Notes: generated by a model not told the origin, from the sequence alone. Positions 14,150 through 28,593 are shown, counted from the first letter of the stretch. The stretch: DNA of 64,000 nucleotides from Lepus europaeus (GCF_033115175.1 NC_084836.1:71161297-71225296), one strand, 5' to 3'. Translations and numbers: made by a program.

Positions 14150-14345
14150 AATGCGGCATTGTTGGCCAGGCCAGAGTCACAGATAATTACCTCAATTAGT
14201 GACAATGGGAGAGTAATAAATACAGGCTTAGTGTCTCCTACCGCACCAGGGCTCCGAAGATTAATCCAGGCTGACCGGCGGGCCCTGAAAGGCATGATGG
14301 ACAATTCATTAAACTCCCCAAATGCCGCACAACCTGGGCGTGAAG
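14150..14345. promoter_or_regulatory. WNT1: Candidate WNT1 3' midbrain/hindbrain enhancer
   Basis: A compact AT-rich island in GC-rich surroundings, packed with developmental factor sites. These are CATTGTT (14157, SOX-like), TAATTA (14184), CAATTAG (14193), ACAATGG (14202, SOX-like), GATTAATCC (14259, OTX/bicoid-like) and CAATTCATTAAA (14302). It lies about 4 kb past the WNT1 poly(A) site. In mouse, Wnt1 brain expression is driven by a 3' enhancer within 5.5 kb that depends on homeodomain sites. The identification is by position and motif content and has not been aligned. Confidence 0.6.
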
Positions 14346-14614
14346 GCTGAGTTAGCCCCCTGGGGGCTGCGCCTTTGTCCCGATTGTGTGTCTCCGCCAC
14401 AGCCGAGCCGGGCAGCCTCCAGAGAGTGGGGAGGTGAGTGGGGCTCCCCCGGCCGGGCCGGGCGGCGGGGGGATTAGGCCTCGGTCCGGCCCTGGTTGCC
14501 CTGGCACACGGGCCCGGCCTGGCTGGAATGTCCGTGGTGGGGCACAAGCCGAGCGGAGGGGCGGGGCCGACAAGGTGGGGTAGTGGGGAGGAGGCACAGA
14601 AAACCAGGGGCAGG

Positions 14615-14712
14615 AGGAGTTAATTAGACCCCAGCCGAGGAGGGCGAGGGGCCGCCATAGGGCCGAGGGGGCCGCCAGGGATGGCCCCTTCACTTCCGAG
14701 GATTAATAGGGT
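14615..14712. promoter_or_regulatory. Second homeodomain-site group 3' of WNT1
   Basis: TTAATTAG (14620-14627) and GGATTAATAGG (from 14699) flank a GC-rich stretch with two GCCGCCA-type repeats. It could be part of the same enhancer as the cluster 300 bases away. Confidence 0.35.
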
Positions 14713-15184
14713 AAAGAGAGAAGGGAGGGGTCCGGGCCTTGGTGGTGGTGGTGGGGTAGAGAAGTGCTGGAAGCTTCTCAGGGTGGCATTGCCCCTCTCG
14801 CTTTGCTGAGTGGGAGGTGGGAGGCTCTAACAGCCTGGGCAGGTGCCCCCTCAAGAGGCCCCAGAATGGGGGCTGGCTTCCCGCACAGGGCACCTGCGTG
14901 GCGAGGGGAGAACGCCTTCATCTAAGGGGAAGTAGCAGGGACAGGCTCTCTGGCTGTGGTGGGGTGGTGGGGTGTCTATTCTCAGTTCTTCCCCCACCAC
15001 CCAGCACCCCAATCTATCTGAGGCTAGACTGGGGAGCCCAAAGCAGCATGGCCTTTCCTGGTGGCTCGGAGGGAGCTGCCAAGGTCTCAGCTACTACATC
15101 CTAACAGGCAGCTAAGACAACACGCACTCACGGGCGCGGAGCAGCTGTGTAGGCATGCGTGACCTGGGCGTAGGTCTGGCATGC

Positions 15185-15240
15185 AGGGGTGCCTCAGTGA
15201 GCGCCCGCTGAACGAATGAATGAATGAATGAACGAGCTTG
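15185..15240 (+). mobile_element. L2-like 3' end fragment
   Basis: The 'gcctcagtgagcgcccgctg' block followed by four GAAT units looks like the terminal repeat of L2. Too short for certainty. Confidence 0.45.
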
Positions 15241-16821
15241 TGTGTTGCTGAGAGGAAAAGTCTGAGGACGGGAGGTGGTACCAGGCCCTTTCAAGCTAAG
15301 CAAACATCCAGAGTGACAAGAATCCCGATGGCACCTCCAGCTTCCAGAACGCACGCCCACCAGGCTCCTGGAAGCCCCACTTCCTGCAGGGCCTCAGGGA
15401 CAGGGCAGCCCTGGCTCCTCCCAGGAGCCACCCCACCCTGCCCCCTCCCAGGGTATGACAAGGGAGCGAGTTGGCGGCAGTTCCCTCGGGCATATTTATA
15501 ACTTGCTGCTCTCTCACCAGCATCTGCTTTTAGCCCAGACGGGGGAGGGGGCAGGAGGGTGGTCTGTCTCATGCCCGGGCGCCCTGGCTGGGTGTGGAAA
15601 GAGTGAGTAAGAGTGAGTGGTGGGCAGCGTAGCATGGATATTCCAGCTCACACCACAGCCAAACAGCTTATTTTCTCCTCGTTTTGTTATTTTTCTTCCT
15701 CGGGGCCCAGGAGAGGAGACCTGAGCCAGCCTGGGTGGTGGTGGGGGGACGGAGGGAGGGGCGGCTGGACCCTAGCGTATTTGCAGTCCCACTGACAGGG
15801 TTTTTCCAGGGTGCGTGGAGCAGGGCGTGAGTGGAGCCAGCTTGCTGACCCCCCTGGGGGACCATGCACCAGCCTGATGTCTCGGTCCTCTCAGCTTTTC
15901 CGCTCCCCCCACCTCCACCCCCCAACCCGGGTTTATTTCAAGACTAACTTTTCATTCACTTACCTAAGCCAGCCTTGTGTCCAGGGTTCCTGCCAGTCTC
16001 TGATCCACTGGGTGCATGGCCCCTGGCACCTTAAGATCAGAGGTGGGCGGGAGCCAGAGGAGCATCCAGCAAAATTCTTGATGACACAACTCCCCGGGGC
16101 CACCATCCTGAGCCAGCTCCGTCCCTGGCCCTGCACACTTGGTGAGGCCTCTTTCTAGGCACAGGTGTTTCTGCCCAGGGTTAGTCCATTGCAGCCCTGG
16201 GGATGGCAGCACCGTAGCGCGTCAGACAATATCAGCAGCTCCTAGCTGCCATGGGGGCACGTTGCAGCTCCTACAAAGGGTTTGCCTTTTTATTAGCGCC
16301 TGCTTCATTTAGGAGGCAGCCATTCTGCATGCCCCTTGCAGCACCACACTCCCCACAGCCCCCACGGATCGCACAGGCCCAGCTTCCGGAAAGAAAAAGG
16401 CTACTCTGTTGTAGGCTTGAGTGAGGAGGAGTGGGGTGGGGGTGGGGGAGTTGTGTATCCTTAAATGTCTTGCACGTGCAGATTTTGGCTTTCCACCTCA
16501 CTGAGTCCACCTACTACGTCCCGCCTACTACATGGACAATATCTGTCAGGGTGCTTGATTCTCTGGCTGGACAGTTGCCTCCTCCAGGCAGGTCCTGTGG
16601 CTTGAACATCACTGCATTGACAGTATTTGGCATTTACCTGATACAGAGGGGGTGGTAGCAAGTGTTCAGATGACCCAACATTTTCTCATGTGAACCTCGT
16701 CCCCTCCCTACAGGATAAGGTGCCGTAACCGCCCCTGATCAGGCCAGTTTGTGTGAGTGTCTCCTTAGGGGGCTCTCCATTGCTCTTCCTCCAGCTCCTG
16801 TGTGTCGGTTCACCCCCAGAG

Positions 16822-16849
16822 ACCACCACCACCACCACCACCACCACCC
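16822..16849. repeat. (CCA)n microsatellite
   Basis: About nine ACC units in a row. Confidence 0.95.
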
Positions 16850-18232
16850 AGCTGCCGGGCCTAAAAGCTAACTCTGATTCCATTTCTTGGAGTTCAGAGT
16901 TTAGCTGAGAGTGGTAGAGACAGTCGTCAACCCTTGGACCCCCTCTCTGACCTCTGCTGCTTCTCCAAGTGCCCCCTGAGCCCCCTGGCTTCTGAGAGCT
17001 GCGGGATGGAGCCACTGTCTGGATTACGGACTGGGCATTCTCTGCAGGTGCTCTTTACTGGACCCTAAGGCCTTTTGGGTGCCTCCTACCCACGATCACT
17101 AAGGTTTCATTCTTCCCGCCGGGCTTCCCATTGAAACCAAGGCGGTATTAAGGCATAGGGCTGCAGTTGTAAGCGCTGGGCAGCTCCTGGTTCTGCTCTG
17201 CTCCCCCTACACAGATCCCAAAGGCCAAGAGGGGTCAGAGTTTACGTATCCAGGGAGAAGTGGGAGGCAGTGACAGCGTCCTGGGGAGAGCAGGCTGGGA
17301 CCCGCTGGTGCCCTCGGGCGGGCAGGGGGCGGTGCTTCGCAGCTCCTCTCCTCAGAGGGGTTAGGATTCCAGACAATCACTGGCATTTAGGAAGGAGTTA
17401 GTGTTTGTCGGATGTGAGGGTTACCTAGTCCCAGAACCAGGGAGGGGATTAAAGTTAGAGCTGGGCTCAGGACTGTGGGCAGGATTAGAATGCCTGCTGA
17501 TGTCTGTGAATGCGCACTTCGAAGTTTTCACACCAGTGCTGTCACTGTTTATGAGAATGGCTAGCTTAATGGTGTGGCTATGGTTGACATTGGGTTTCCT
17601 TTTGGTTGTATTCAGTTAAGTGTGGCCTGTGTTTGGATCTTAAGCCTCCTGTCCCACTTTCCTCTTCCACCATTGTCTCTGAGCTTTTGAGTCCCTGTCT
17701 GTCACCTGGATGCCCCTGAGCCCAGAGCGAGGATGGGATCCTAATAGGGTGTTTCCCCATTAGGAAAACCTCACCGCCACCCAATGCCCTGAGCGCAGCT
17801 GGGGAAGGCAGGCTTGAGGAACCAATAGCTATACACTGGGGCAACACCCTTTTCTGCTTGGGTTTCTTTTCCCACTCCTTCGAATAGGGTCCTGACTGCC
17901 ACTCCATCGGCGCTACCGTCACAGCCCCAGGGAGTTGGTCTAATCCCCACTCACTGCGTGAATGCACACGCCCGCATCTCCTGGCCAGTGGTGTTGGAGG
18001 AGGAAGACCTCTGCGGGGTCTTTTGGTTCTTTATCAGGTTCTCTTAGGAGACGTCATTAGGGCCATGGAAGGGTCGGGATCTCAGGGCCCTCGTGCGGGA
18101 TCAGAAAAGCCGTCCTCTGATGATGCGTTCTGTTTGTTTAAGAGCATCTAAGCCAGGCAAGGATGCAAGAAGGGCGAAGGTCGTGTTCTGAATTCAAGGA
18201 AAAGCCAGCAGGTCATTGATAAAAATAGAGAT

Positions 18233-18238
18233 TTTATT
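18233..18238 (-). promoter_or_regulatory. WNT1: WNT1 distal poly(A) signal
   Basis: AATAAA on the minus strand about 1.0 kb past the stop. Cleavage is expected about 15-25 bases further, near 18215. Confidence 0.7.
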
Positions 18239-18446
18239 CTGCAGAGGAAGATACTGCACCGATGGGGGCGAGGAGCCACTAATAGCTACAGTGGGAGGAA
18301 ATACTGATTCCGGTGGGCAAAGGCATCTTTGAGAAGCTGGGAAGAGGAGAGTAAAGGGTACAGGGGCCAAAGGAGAGAGGCTAGGGGGTGAGAAGTGGGG
18401 GGTGTGGTCTCTGCAAACCAGGCTGGAACCCAGCACAATAAATAGT

Positions 18447-18452
18447 TTTATT
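18447..18452 (-). promoter_or_regulatory. WNT1: WNT1 proximal poly(A) signal
   Basis: A second minus-strand AATAAA about 790 bases past the stop. It would give a 3' UTR about 210 bases shorter. Confidence 0.55.
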
Positions 18453-18750
18453 TACAACAACCAAATTTGTGGCTTTGTATCCACGTGTCAGTGCAAATTA
18501 TTTACACACTAATGAGAAGGCAGGACAGGAAGGGGTAGGAGGTGGCTGAGGGTGGCTCACAGCTGTTCAATGGCTTCAGGGCAGAGGCTTGGAGAATGGG
18601 GTGGGGGGCATTGCTGCCGGGTTGCCCCCCCCACCCTCACCCCCTTCTGGAGGGGGGGGCCTCCTGGTCCACATCACCACAGCTGCCTTTTCACCCTGCA
18701 ATCTCCCGCTTCAGCTGCTCACGGGGAGGAGAAAGTCCCTGATGGCCCAG

Positions 18751-18795
18751 GTGTGTGTATGTGTGTGTGTATGTGTGTGTGCCTGTGTGTGTCTG
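18751..18795. repeat. (TG)n microsatellite in WNT1 3' UTR
   Basis: Interrupted TG repeat of about 45 bases. On the transcribed strand it reads as CA repeat. Confidence 0.9.
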
Positions 18796-19238
18796 CACCC
18801 CTAGCAAGCTGGGAGGGGGAAGGGGTGCATGGAGACCGAGAGAGAAAGGACAAAGAGGGAAAGAGAGAGGCGCAGGGGTCGCTGGTACCATGGAGCAGGG
18901 AGCTGGCCCCAGAGTGGGAAAAAGACCAATCCTTCTCTCACCTGGTCAAGCAGGGGAAGGGGGCAGTGCAACAAGGGGGGTCTCCCGCGGTCAGGGAGGG
19001 AGGTAGGTCTGGGGCAGATCCCTCAGAGTGGCAAGAGGGTGCGTGCCGCCCCAGGTAAGTGGTTTGAGGAGTCCCCAGGTAGATGGAGGTGGGAGGGACC
19101 ATCTGCACCACCGTGGGGACGCGGCTGGAGGTACGGGATGCGGGTGGGGACGCTTCTGAGGGTCTGGCAGGCCAGCGAGTCTGTCTGGGGGGAGCGCTGG
19201 AGGCCAGCGTTCTCCCGGGCGCGAGCGAGCGCGGCGCC

Positions 19239-22119
<2,881 letters not shown>

Positions 22120-22233
22120 GGCCTGCCTGGCCTTGCCCGCTCTGTGCTGTAGTTGCGGCGGCTTTGGCGGCTGCCCGCGACAGTGGGGCGGGACGCGGCG
22201 GTGGCGGCAGTGGCGAAAGTTCGCAGTCTGGCT

Positions 22234-22266
22234 TTAAGGACCCTGGAGGCGGGCGGCCAGCAGCAT
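22234..22266 (-). promoter_or_regulatory. WNT1: Possible uORF in WNT1 leader
   Basis: An ATG upstream of the WNT1 start opens a ten-codon frame (MLLAARLQGP, stop TAA). It counts only if transcription begins at or above about 22290, as the TATA-like element suggests. Confidence 0.4.
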
Positions 22267-22319
22267 GGCTCGCGGTCCCGGCTGGTGGGCTGAAGCGGCC
22301 ACGGCGGGCGGCACCGCCT

Positions 22320-22325
22320 CTTATA
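22320..22325 (-). promoter_or_regulatory. WNT1: WNT1 TATA-like box
   Basis: TATAAG on the minus strand, about 200 bases above the start codon, within a CpG-rich promoter. It predicts a start site near 22290-22295. Confidence 0.55.
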
Positions 22326-22329
22326 GTTG

Positions 22330-24047
22330 CGGCGCTGGCTGAAGTGACGAGAGGAGGCTGCCCCGCGGGGCCGCACTGTGGCACCAGGGCGCACCGGTCA
22401 GGGCGCAGACAATGGGCGGCGAGCGGGGTCCTGGCTCCCGCCCGTCTGAGCCGAGAGCTGACGGGCTGGCCGTCGGGGCTCATCCCCCCGCCCCCTGCCC
22501 GGTGGCCCCCGCCTCCGGGCCTGCACTGGCCGCCGACCCCTCCCCTTGGGACGCCCTCCCACGCGCGCCCGCCTCACTTCTCTCCGCGTCCGGAGCCCGT
22601 CGGGGCTAGCATCCGCCAGGGGGCGCGGCGACAATGTGCTTGCTGGGAGAACCCGCCAGGCGCCCAACCCGCCTCGCCGCTTGCGGTGGGGCTGTCCCCT
22701 CGACGTCACCCCGAGTCCCGCCGGCGTCCCTTCTCTCCCCCATCCTGAGTAGCGGAAGGAAAGTTGTGGTTCTGGTCAGCGACTCCGGGGGACGCTTCCC
22801 CGCCCAGGAACTCCCGACGGCTGGACAGGGAAGGAAAAGGGGGAGACTGGAGGGGGTGTGTATGCGTGGGTGGGGCTGTGGTCAGGGAAATCCCGGTGAT
22901 TGGGGGTGGGGGGGCTTAAGCCCAGCCGTGGAGAGAAACCGGTTTGTGCATGCCGGCAAGGAGCGCATGAGTGGGCTAAGTGTGACAATGTGAGTGCGAG
23001 CGAATGAGGGTGTGTTCTAGGGGGGGTGCATCGCTCTCCGTGTGTCTGCCTGTGCAGAAACTCCTTGTTCTGAGATGTTTGGAACTTTTCCAAAGAATTT
23101 TGGAATTCAGCTCACACCAGAAGAGATCAAGTCATCCCAGCCCTGCGGTGGCCTGGGGCTGTGTGTCAGGAAGGAGGTGGAGCTTGTTGAGGGACGCAGA
23201 GCTAGCCAGCAGCGTCTGGGACTGTGTGGAGGTGGGTGGATGAGTGAGCGCAGGGGGAGACAAAGTATGTGTATATGTGTCACTCTGTCGCTCTCTTTCC
23301 CTTGCGCCATCTTACGGTGTGTCATCCTGTGGTGGGGTGTGTGGACCTGCTCCTGTGATTGGGGGAGGGAGCCGAGCCTACAGCCATGGCCGTGTCTGAG
23401 CAGCTGGATCTCAGAGCACTGGCTGGGCTCAGAGAGGATGGCAGAAGGGATGAGAGGCGTGGGTGCGGCAGGAGAGGATTGTAGAGAGGCTGCTTCTGCC
23501 GGAACAGAAGGTTGGGGTAGGGCACTTGTGCCTCGACCTGTGTGCTTCTCTCTGGATTTTTCTGTCTTCCTCCCAAACTCCGCTTTTCTTCAGTCTGGCC
23601 ACACTGGGCTGTCTGGACCCACTCCATCCGATGTGCCGACCCTTCTCTCTCCTTTCTCCCAGAGGCTCCAGCTCAACGGCAAGTCCACTCCAGGGCTTCC
23701 TATTGGAGAAGTGCCTGCTTTCCTCTGTATGGGCACAGGAGACACCGCCAGGCTGGTGACCACAGCCTCTTCCCTCCTCCACCACACAGAGAGGTCTCTG
23801 CCTCTCTGTCTCTTCTTTTTCCCCAATTTAGAGGAGAAAAAAGAGACTCAGCATTTGTTCGAGGCCACAGCTAATAGGGCCAGATCATTTTGACTCAAAG
23901 CTCCTGTGTGCTGATTGCTTCCTACCAGGGACCTGCCAGCAGGCTGGTGCCCTTCTGAAATCGACAAACAGATCAAAGTGGTTGCTAGGACCTTCTAGTC
24001 TTCCTTTTGGGTCCTCTTTTCTTCCTCTCACTTGTCCTTGAAGACCT
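22330..24047. other. WNT1-WNT10B divergent intergenic region, first part
   Basis: CpG-rich near WNT1, then unique sequence with no SINE. Apart from a weak MIR trace at 23812-23890 nothing is recognised. Confidence 0.5.
23812..23890 (-). mobile_element. MIR fragment
   Basis: Reverse MIR-like order: 'ccccaatttagaggagaaaa', 'gactcag' and 'gaggccacagctaatag'. Diverged. Confidence 0.5.
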
Positions 24048-24343
24048 ACTTACTTACTTATTTATTTTAAAAAGATTTATTTAAGAGGCAGAGTTATAGA
24101 CCAAGATAGGGAGAGACACAGAGAGAGCTCTTCCATCTGCTGGCTCACTCCCCAAATGGTCACAACAGCCAGGGCTGGGCCAGGCTGAAGCCAGGGGCTT
24201 CCTCTGGGTCTCCCACACAGGTGCAGGGCCCAAACACTTGGGCCATCTTCCACTGCTGTCCCAGGCCCCATCTGCAGGGAGCTGGATCGAAGTGAAGCAG
24301 CCGGGACTTGAACCGGCACCCGTATGCCCACAGTGCCAGCCCC
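24048..24343 (-). mobile_element. C-family SINE, form A
   Basis: Reverse copy. It is one of only three SINEs in the WNT1-WNT10B domain. Confidence 0.88.
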
Positions 24344-25139
24344 TGAAGATGCTTTCTGACTCATTTACCCAGACCTGACCCTAAAGTGTCTGAAGTCCTA
24401 GAAATGACCAAGCTTCCCTTGCAAGGCAAGAAGATCATTCTGAGGAGTAAATGCCTGGGAAGCTTAAATGCTATTCCTGGGACACTTAGCATTTTAAAAG
24501 AGATGTGTATGAATCCAAATGAAGTGTGACAGAGGCTAGTTTTGAGGATCCTGTACTTCTCTGACCCTCTGCCCAGCCCAGGGTACCTGGCCTCTCCAAT
24601 AATTCATCTCTGAAGGACAAGGTGTAGTGGCTCAGTATCATCCACAGTCCCAAGCCTATAGTCTCAGCAGAAAACACCTGCTGCAGATTGCCCGAGTACA
24701 TGAGCAGTACCATGAGCAGTCTTCCTTTGCCCCTTAGCAATGTCTTCCCATGGAGGCCTGGAGAGGTTGATAGACCCCCACCTGGAAGGGGGGCGGGTGG
24801 GCTTGGAAGACAAGGAAGCACTGTCTGTGGCCATTGGCATCAAGCAGAGGTAGGAAGAGAGAAATGGAGCCCATATCCTTAGTCCAGCATTCTGACCTCC
24901 AGGAGTAGGGAGGAAGTGAGGAAGGGCTTGAGGCTTGGATTCACACTATGACCTAGCCCTGTTTCTGGGAAGAGCAAATCACCTTATGAATACATCTCCC
25001 CACCCCCACCCACATCACCAGTTTGCTGGCAGGTACCCATACACCTGCCAACACACTGTGACAGCGCCAGTCTGAAAGGCCACAAAACCAATCCCATATG
25101 GCCATCCAAAATTGCTCCATTTCTCTGCTCGTGCCAATT
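24344..25139. other. Intergenic, nothing recognised
   Basis: Unique sequence between a SINE and an L2 element, without a supported gene. Confidence 0.45.
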
Positions 25140-25616
25140 CCTTTTTCTTTTCACCCCAGTCACACCTCTGAACTCATCTGCTTGGCAGAATCATCCATGA
25201 ACCTCCGTGTTGCCCTGCCCAATAGGCAGTTCTCAGTGCTCACTGCAGTCACCTTTCTGGAACAGTAGGCACAGCTAAACACTTCCTCCTTCTGGAAATG
25301 CATCTCCACTTGGTTCTGGAACAGCCGTTCCTACCTCACTGGCTGCTTATCAGTCTCTCTATCTGGTTCCTCCTTGTTTATCCAATTTCTAAACACTGGG
25401 ACACACCCAAGGTTCAATCTGAGCTTCTTCGCTAGCTACTCAAACTCCCCTGGTGAACTATCCAGACTCACATTCCCTCGTTTATATCTGTCTCTGCACT
25501 CTGGTCTTCCATATCTACCACTTGAATTAGCATCTCAGAATTCACTGAATCCTTGATTCCTACTTGTCCCAACTGCTCGTTCTTCAGTCTTTTCCACCGC
25601 AGTAAATAGCAACTCC

Positions 25617-25979
25617 AGGGGCCAGCACTGTAGCATAGTGGGTAAAGCTGCTGCCTGCAGTGCCAGCATCCCATATGGGCACCGGTTCTAGTCCCAGCTG
25701 CTCCTCTTCCAATCTAGCTCTCTGCTGTGGCCTGAGGAAGCAGTAGAAGATGGTCCAAGTCCTTGGGCCCCTGCACCCCTGTGGGATACCCGGAAGAAGC
25801 TCCTGGCTCCTGGCTTCAGATTGGCACAGCTCTGGCCATTGTGGCCAATTGGGGAGTGAACCAGTGAATGGAAGACCTCTCTCTCTGTCTCTCTGCCTCT
25901 CCTCTCTTTGTGTAACTCTGACTTTCAAAAAAATGAATAAATATTTTTAAAAAAAAATAAATATTTTTTTAAAAAAAAT
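25617..25979 (+). mobile_element. C-family SINE, form A, inserted in L2
   Basis: Full forward copy. The flanks TAGCAACTCCA and TAGTAACTCCA (one mismatch) are the target-site duplication. Confidence 0.92.
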
Positions 25980-26120
25980 AGTAACTCCATCCTTTCAGGA
26001 CAAAGGCCTAGGACAATGGCCTTCTCAGAGTTCTCCTTGCTCCTATCCTTAACACACACACACACCACAGTCCATTCCCCTCACAGCAGCCAGAGCCATC
26101 TTTTCCAAAATGGAAGTCAT

Positions 26121-26467
26121 GCTGGCACTGCAGCTCAACAGGCTAATTCTTCGCCTTGCGGCAACGCCGGCACTCCGGGTTCTAGTCCCGGTCGGGGTGC
26201 TGGATTCTGTCCCGGTTGCCCCTCTTCCAGGCCAGCTCTCTGCTGTGGCCCAGGAGTGCAGTGGAGGATGGCCCAAGTGCTTGGGCCCTGCACCCCATGG
26301 GAGACCAGGAGAAGCACCTGGCTCCTGGCTTCGGATCAGTGTGGTGCACCGGCTGCAGTGCGCCAGCTGTGGCGGCCATTGGGGGGTGAACCAATGGCAA
26401 AAGGAAGACCTCTCTCTCTCTCTCTCTCTCACTGTCCACTCTGCCTGTCAAAAAAAAAAAAAAAAAA
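26121..26467 (+). mobile_element. C-family SINE, form B, inserted in L2
   Basis: Forward full copy with 'ctaattcttcgccttgcggc' head and CTCTGCCTGTC-A tail. Flanked by GGAAGTCAT at 26112-26120 and 26468-26476. Confidence 0.95.
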
Positions 26468-27277
26468 GGAAGTCATATCATGTTATTCAAATCTTCGGAT
26501 ACCCCATGTCACTCAATGCAAAAATCAAAATCTTTCCAGTAGCTTCTCAGGCCCCATATGCACTGCCTGTTTTTTTCTGAGTTCATCCTTCTTTGCTTTC
26601 TGCTGTGTCTCCCCATGGATTCCTCCCCTCTTGCCACGCTGGCCTCCTTGGCATGCTCACTTGCCTGGGTCTGTGCACCTGCTCTCCTGTTTTCTGGAAT
26701 GCTCTCCAAGTGTTCATTCCCTCTCTTCCTTTCCCTCTGTCTTTATCAAGACCCCACTACCAACCTCCTTTACCCCGCTTTATTTTTCTCTGTATCGCTT
26801 TTGACCACAATCAATAGCAAATTTCTATTCTACACAAGGGATAGGAGTGAGCTGTTGGAGGAGGGAGGCAGCTTTTGCCTGAACCCTGGGATGGGGTGGG
26901 GGGAGGAAGCAGGGGACCAAGGCTGCAAGTTTGTGGGCGGGGAAGCCTACATTCATTCGAAGCGTCAGCAGGCAGCACTACCCCACTGGGTTGGGAAGGC
27001 ATGAGCAGAGAAGGGGGACATGTCCCAGGCTGACCCCCACAGACTGCTGGAGCTCACTGCCGATTATGGGGGGGAGGGGGCGCTGCCTGAGTCCAGCACG
27101 GTCTGGTCACAGACCCTTTGGTGCCTCCTAGTGGTGGCCTGCGGTGCTGCAGCAGGCTTTCGAGGCGGAGGGTAGGCAGTGCGGCTGAGCTCACCGCTTC
27201 AGGCGCATCCATCCCTCCTGGGCCTATAATTTGGGTTCCCCGGGCCTGGCCGCCCCTATCAGCGGCTTAGCAACAGA

Positions 27278-27284
27278 TGAGTCA
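27278..27284. promoter_or_regulatory. AP-1 heptamer TGAGTCA
   Basis: Perfect AP-1 site in a CpG-rich block about 2.5 kb upstream of WNT10B exon 1. Function not shown. Confidence 0.3.
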
Positions 27285-27310
27285 CCCGGGACCCTGGGCC
27301 AAGGCAAACA

Positions 27311-27336
27311 TGGGGGGAGGAGGAGGAGGAGGAGGT
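27311..27336. repeat. (GGA)n repeat
   Basis: About seven to eight GGA units. Confidence 0.9.
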
Positions 27337-28586
27337 TTCCCCAGGCTGCGCCCGGCTTTAGCCACCGCCTCGGTTGCTTGATCCCCCCAATCTCCAGGGG
27401 CCCCTACCCTTTTCTCTGACCCCCGCCCTCCAGAGCCCCAGTGTTCTTCTCCACACTGCTCTCGATCCACTCTGTGGCCTCGCGATGGGAAGAGCAGCCC
27501 TCCATGCTGCTCATCCGCGTGCACTCCCTCCCTGCCGTGCTGACAGCCCCCTGCGAGCCCCCTTCCGTGAAGGCCCCAACCCTTGTCAAGGTCTCTCTGG
27601 TTCCCGCCCCTCCTCTTTCCTGGAGCTGGCCGCGTGCTTGGGGTATTAGGCAATGGGCGTGCACCCGCAGCCCTCTCCAGGCCCCGCCTGTCCCACCGCC
27701 CTTGAGCTGCCTGCGGGTCAGCGCTCAGGCCAGCCGGTCGGACTGAGGGCACTGTGGGCCAGCTCAGGCCACCCAGTCAGCCTGCTGTGGCCGCTCATCC
27801 CCAGGCCGGGTCTCATCAGGGACAGGGAGCCAGAGTAGGGGCGCTGGGATTTGGAACAGTCCAGCACGGAGGGCACAGGGGTCACTGATGAGTTGAAACC
27901 TATGGTACCGGTTCTGAGCCTGGCCCCTTGTTGGCACCTGACAGCAATGCTGTGTGAACACGACAAAGGTAGAATCCATAGGCGAAGCAAAAGATGCTAG
28001 CGAGATCAACAACCACCAAAACCACTCGAGGGAAATCTGGAGACACATGGAGAAGTTCCAGTGTCCATGAGGTCCCCATGGAAAAAGGGGTCTAGGACCC
28101 CCTACTCCAGGGACATGGGTGGATTTCAGGAAAAGGGGCCAGGACATTGGCAGGGACCACGGAATCCATGTTTATGGATAAAGCTACTGAGATAGGGCTT
28201 CAGCTTTTAGTGGCCTCAAAAGCCACTGTGGTTTGGCTCTTGTCCTCTAAATGGGAGGGGGGTCCATAGCACTTGGGCTCCGTCCCCCTATCCTCCCGCT
28301 ATGCAGAGGTGCAAAATGAGAGCAAAGCATCCCTTCTCGGTCCAGGCTGCCCAGTGCCAGGGACCGTGGCACTCTCACCTCCCTGGCCTGTGCAGGGCTT
28401 GGCACAGGAAGGTGCTCAGGAAAATCCCAACATGCGTTAAATCCCCCATCTTCCATCTTGGACGCGGCGCCCCCTGCAGCCCAAGGCAGGACCTGCAGCC
28501 ACACCGCCGGCTGCTACCACCACCAAGGAAGAGGCCTCTGGCTGCGGGCATCAGCCCCGTGCCTCTGCCTCCTGGGGAGCCGTGTC

Positions 28587-28593
28587 TGAGTCA
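28587..28593. promoter_or_regulatory. AP-1 heptamer TGAGTCA
   Basis: Second canonical AP-1 site upstream of WNT10B. Confidence 0.3.

Larger units (their letters stand above)
14720..18212. other. WNT1 3' flank, no gene seen
   Basis: No SINEs and no supported gene. It includes a short LINE2-like end (about 15185-15240), a (CCA)n repeat (16822-16849) and unassigned unique DNA. Confidence 0.5.
18213..19238 (-). other. WNT1: WNT1 3' UTR
   Basis: Extends about 1.0 kb from the WNT1 stop to the distal poly(A) signal, matching the length recalled for human. Contains a (TG)n tract at 18751-18795. Confidence 0.75.
25140..26820 (+). mobile_element. L2 LINE 3' part, interrupted by two SINEs
   Basis: About 970 bases of old LINE remain in three pieces (25140-25616, 25980-26120, 26468-26820). 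The first piece resembles the end of the L2 reverse transcriptase region (a 'cttccttctggaaatgcatc' stretch followed by 'ctacctcactggctgctta'). The later pieces resemble its 3' untranslated end (a 'cagagccatcttttccaaaa' stretch, 'taccccgctttatttt'). It is heavily decayed. Confidence 0.75.

Noticed and set aside
13420-14547. Long minus-strand open frame of 375 codons
   Set aside because: It lies in GC-rich non-coding DNA, crosses the enhancer candidate, shows no domain or family resemblance and has no splice context.
27764-28147. 127-codon minus-strand frame upstream of WNT10B
   Set aside because: Not recognised, no splice or promoter evidence, and composition fits a chance frame.
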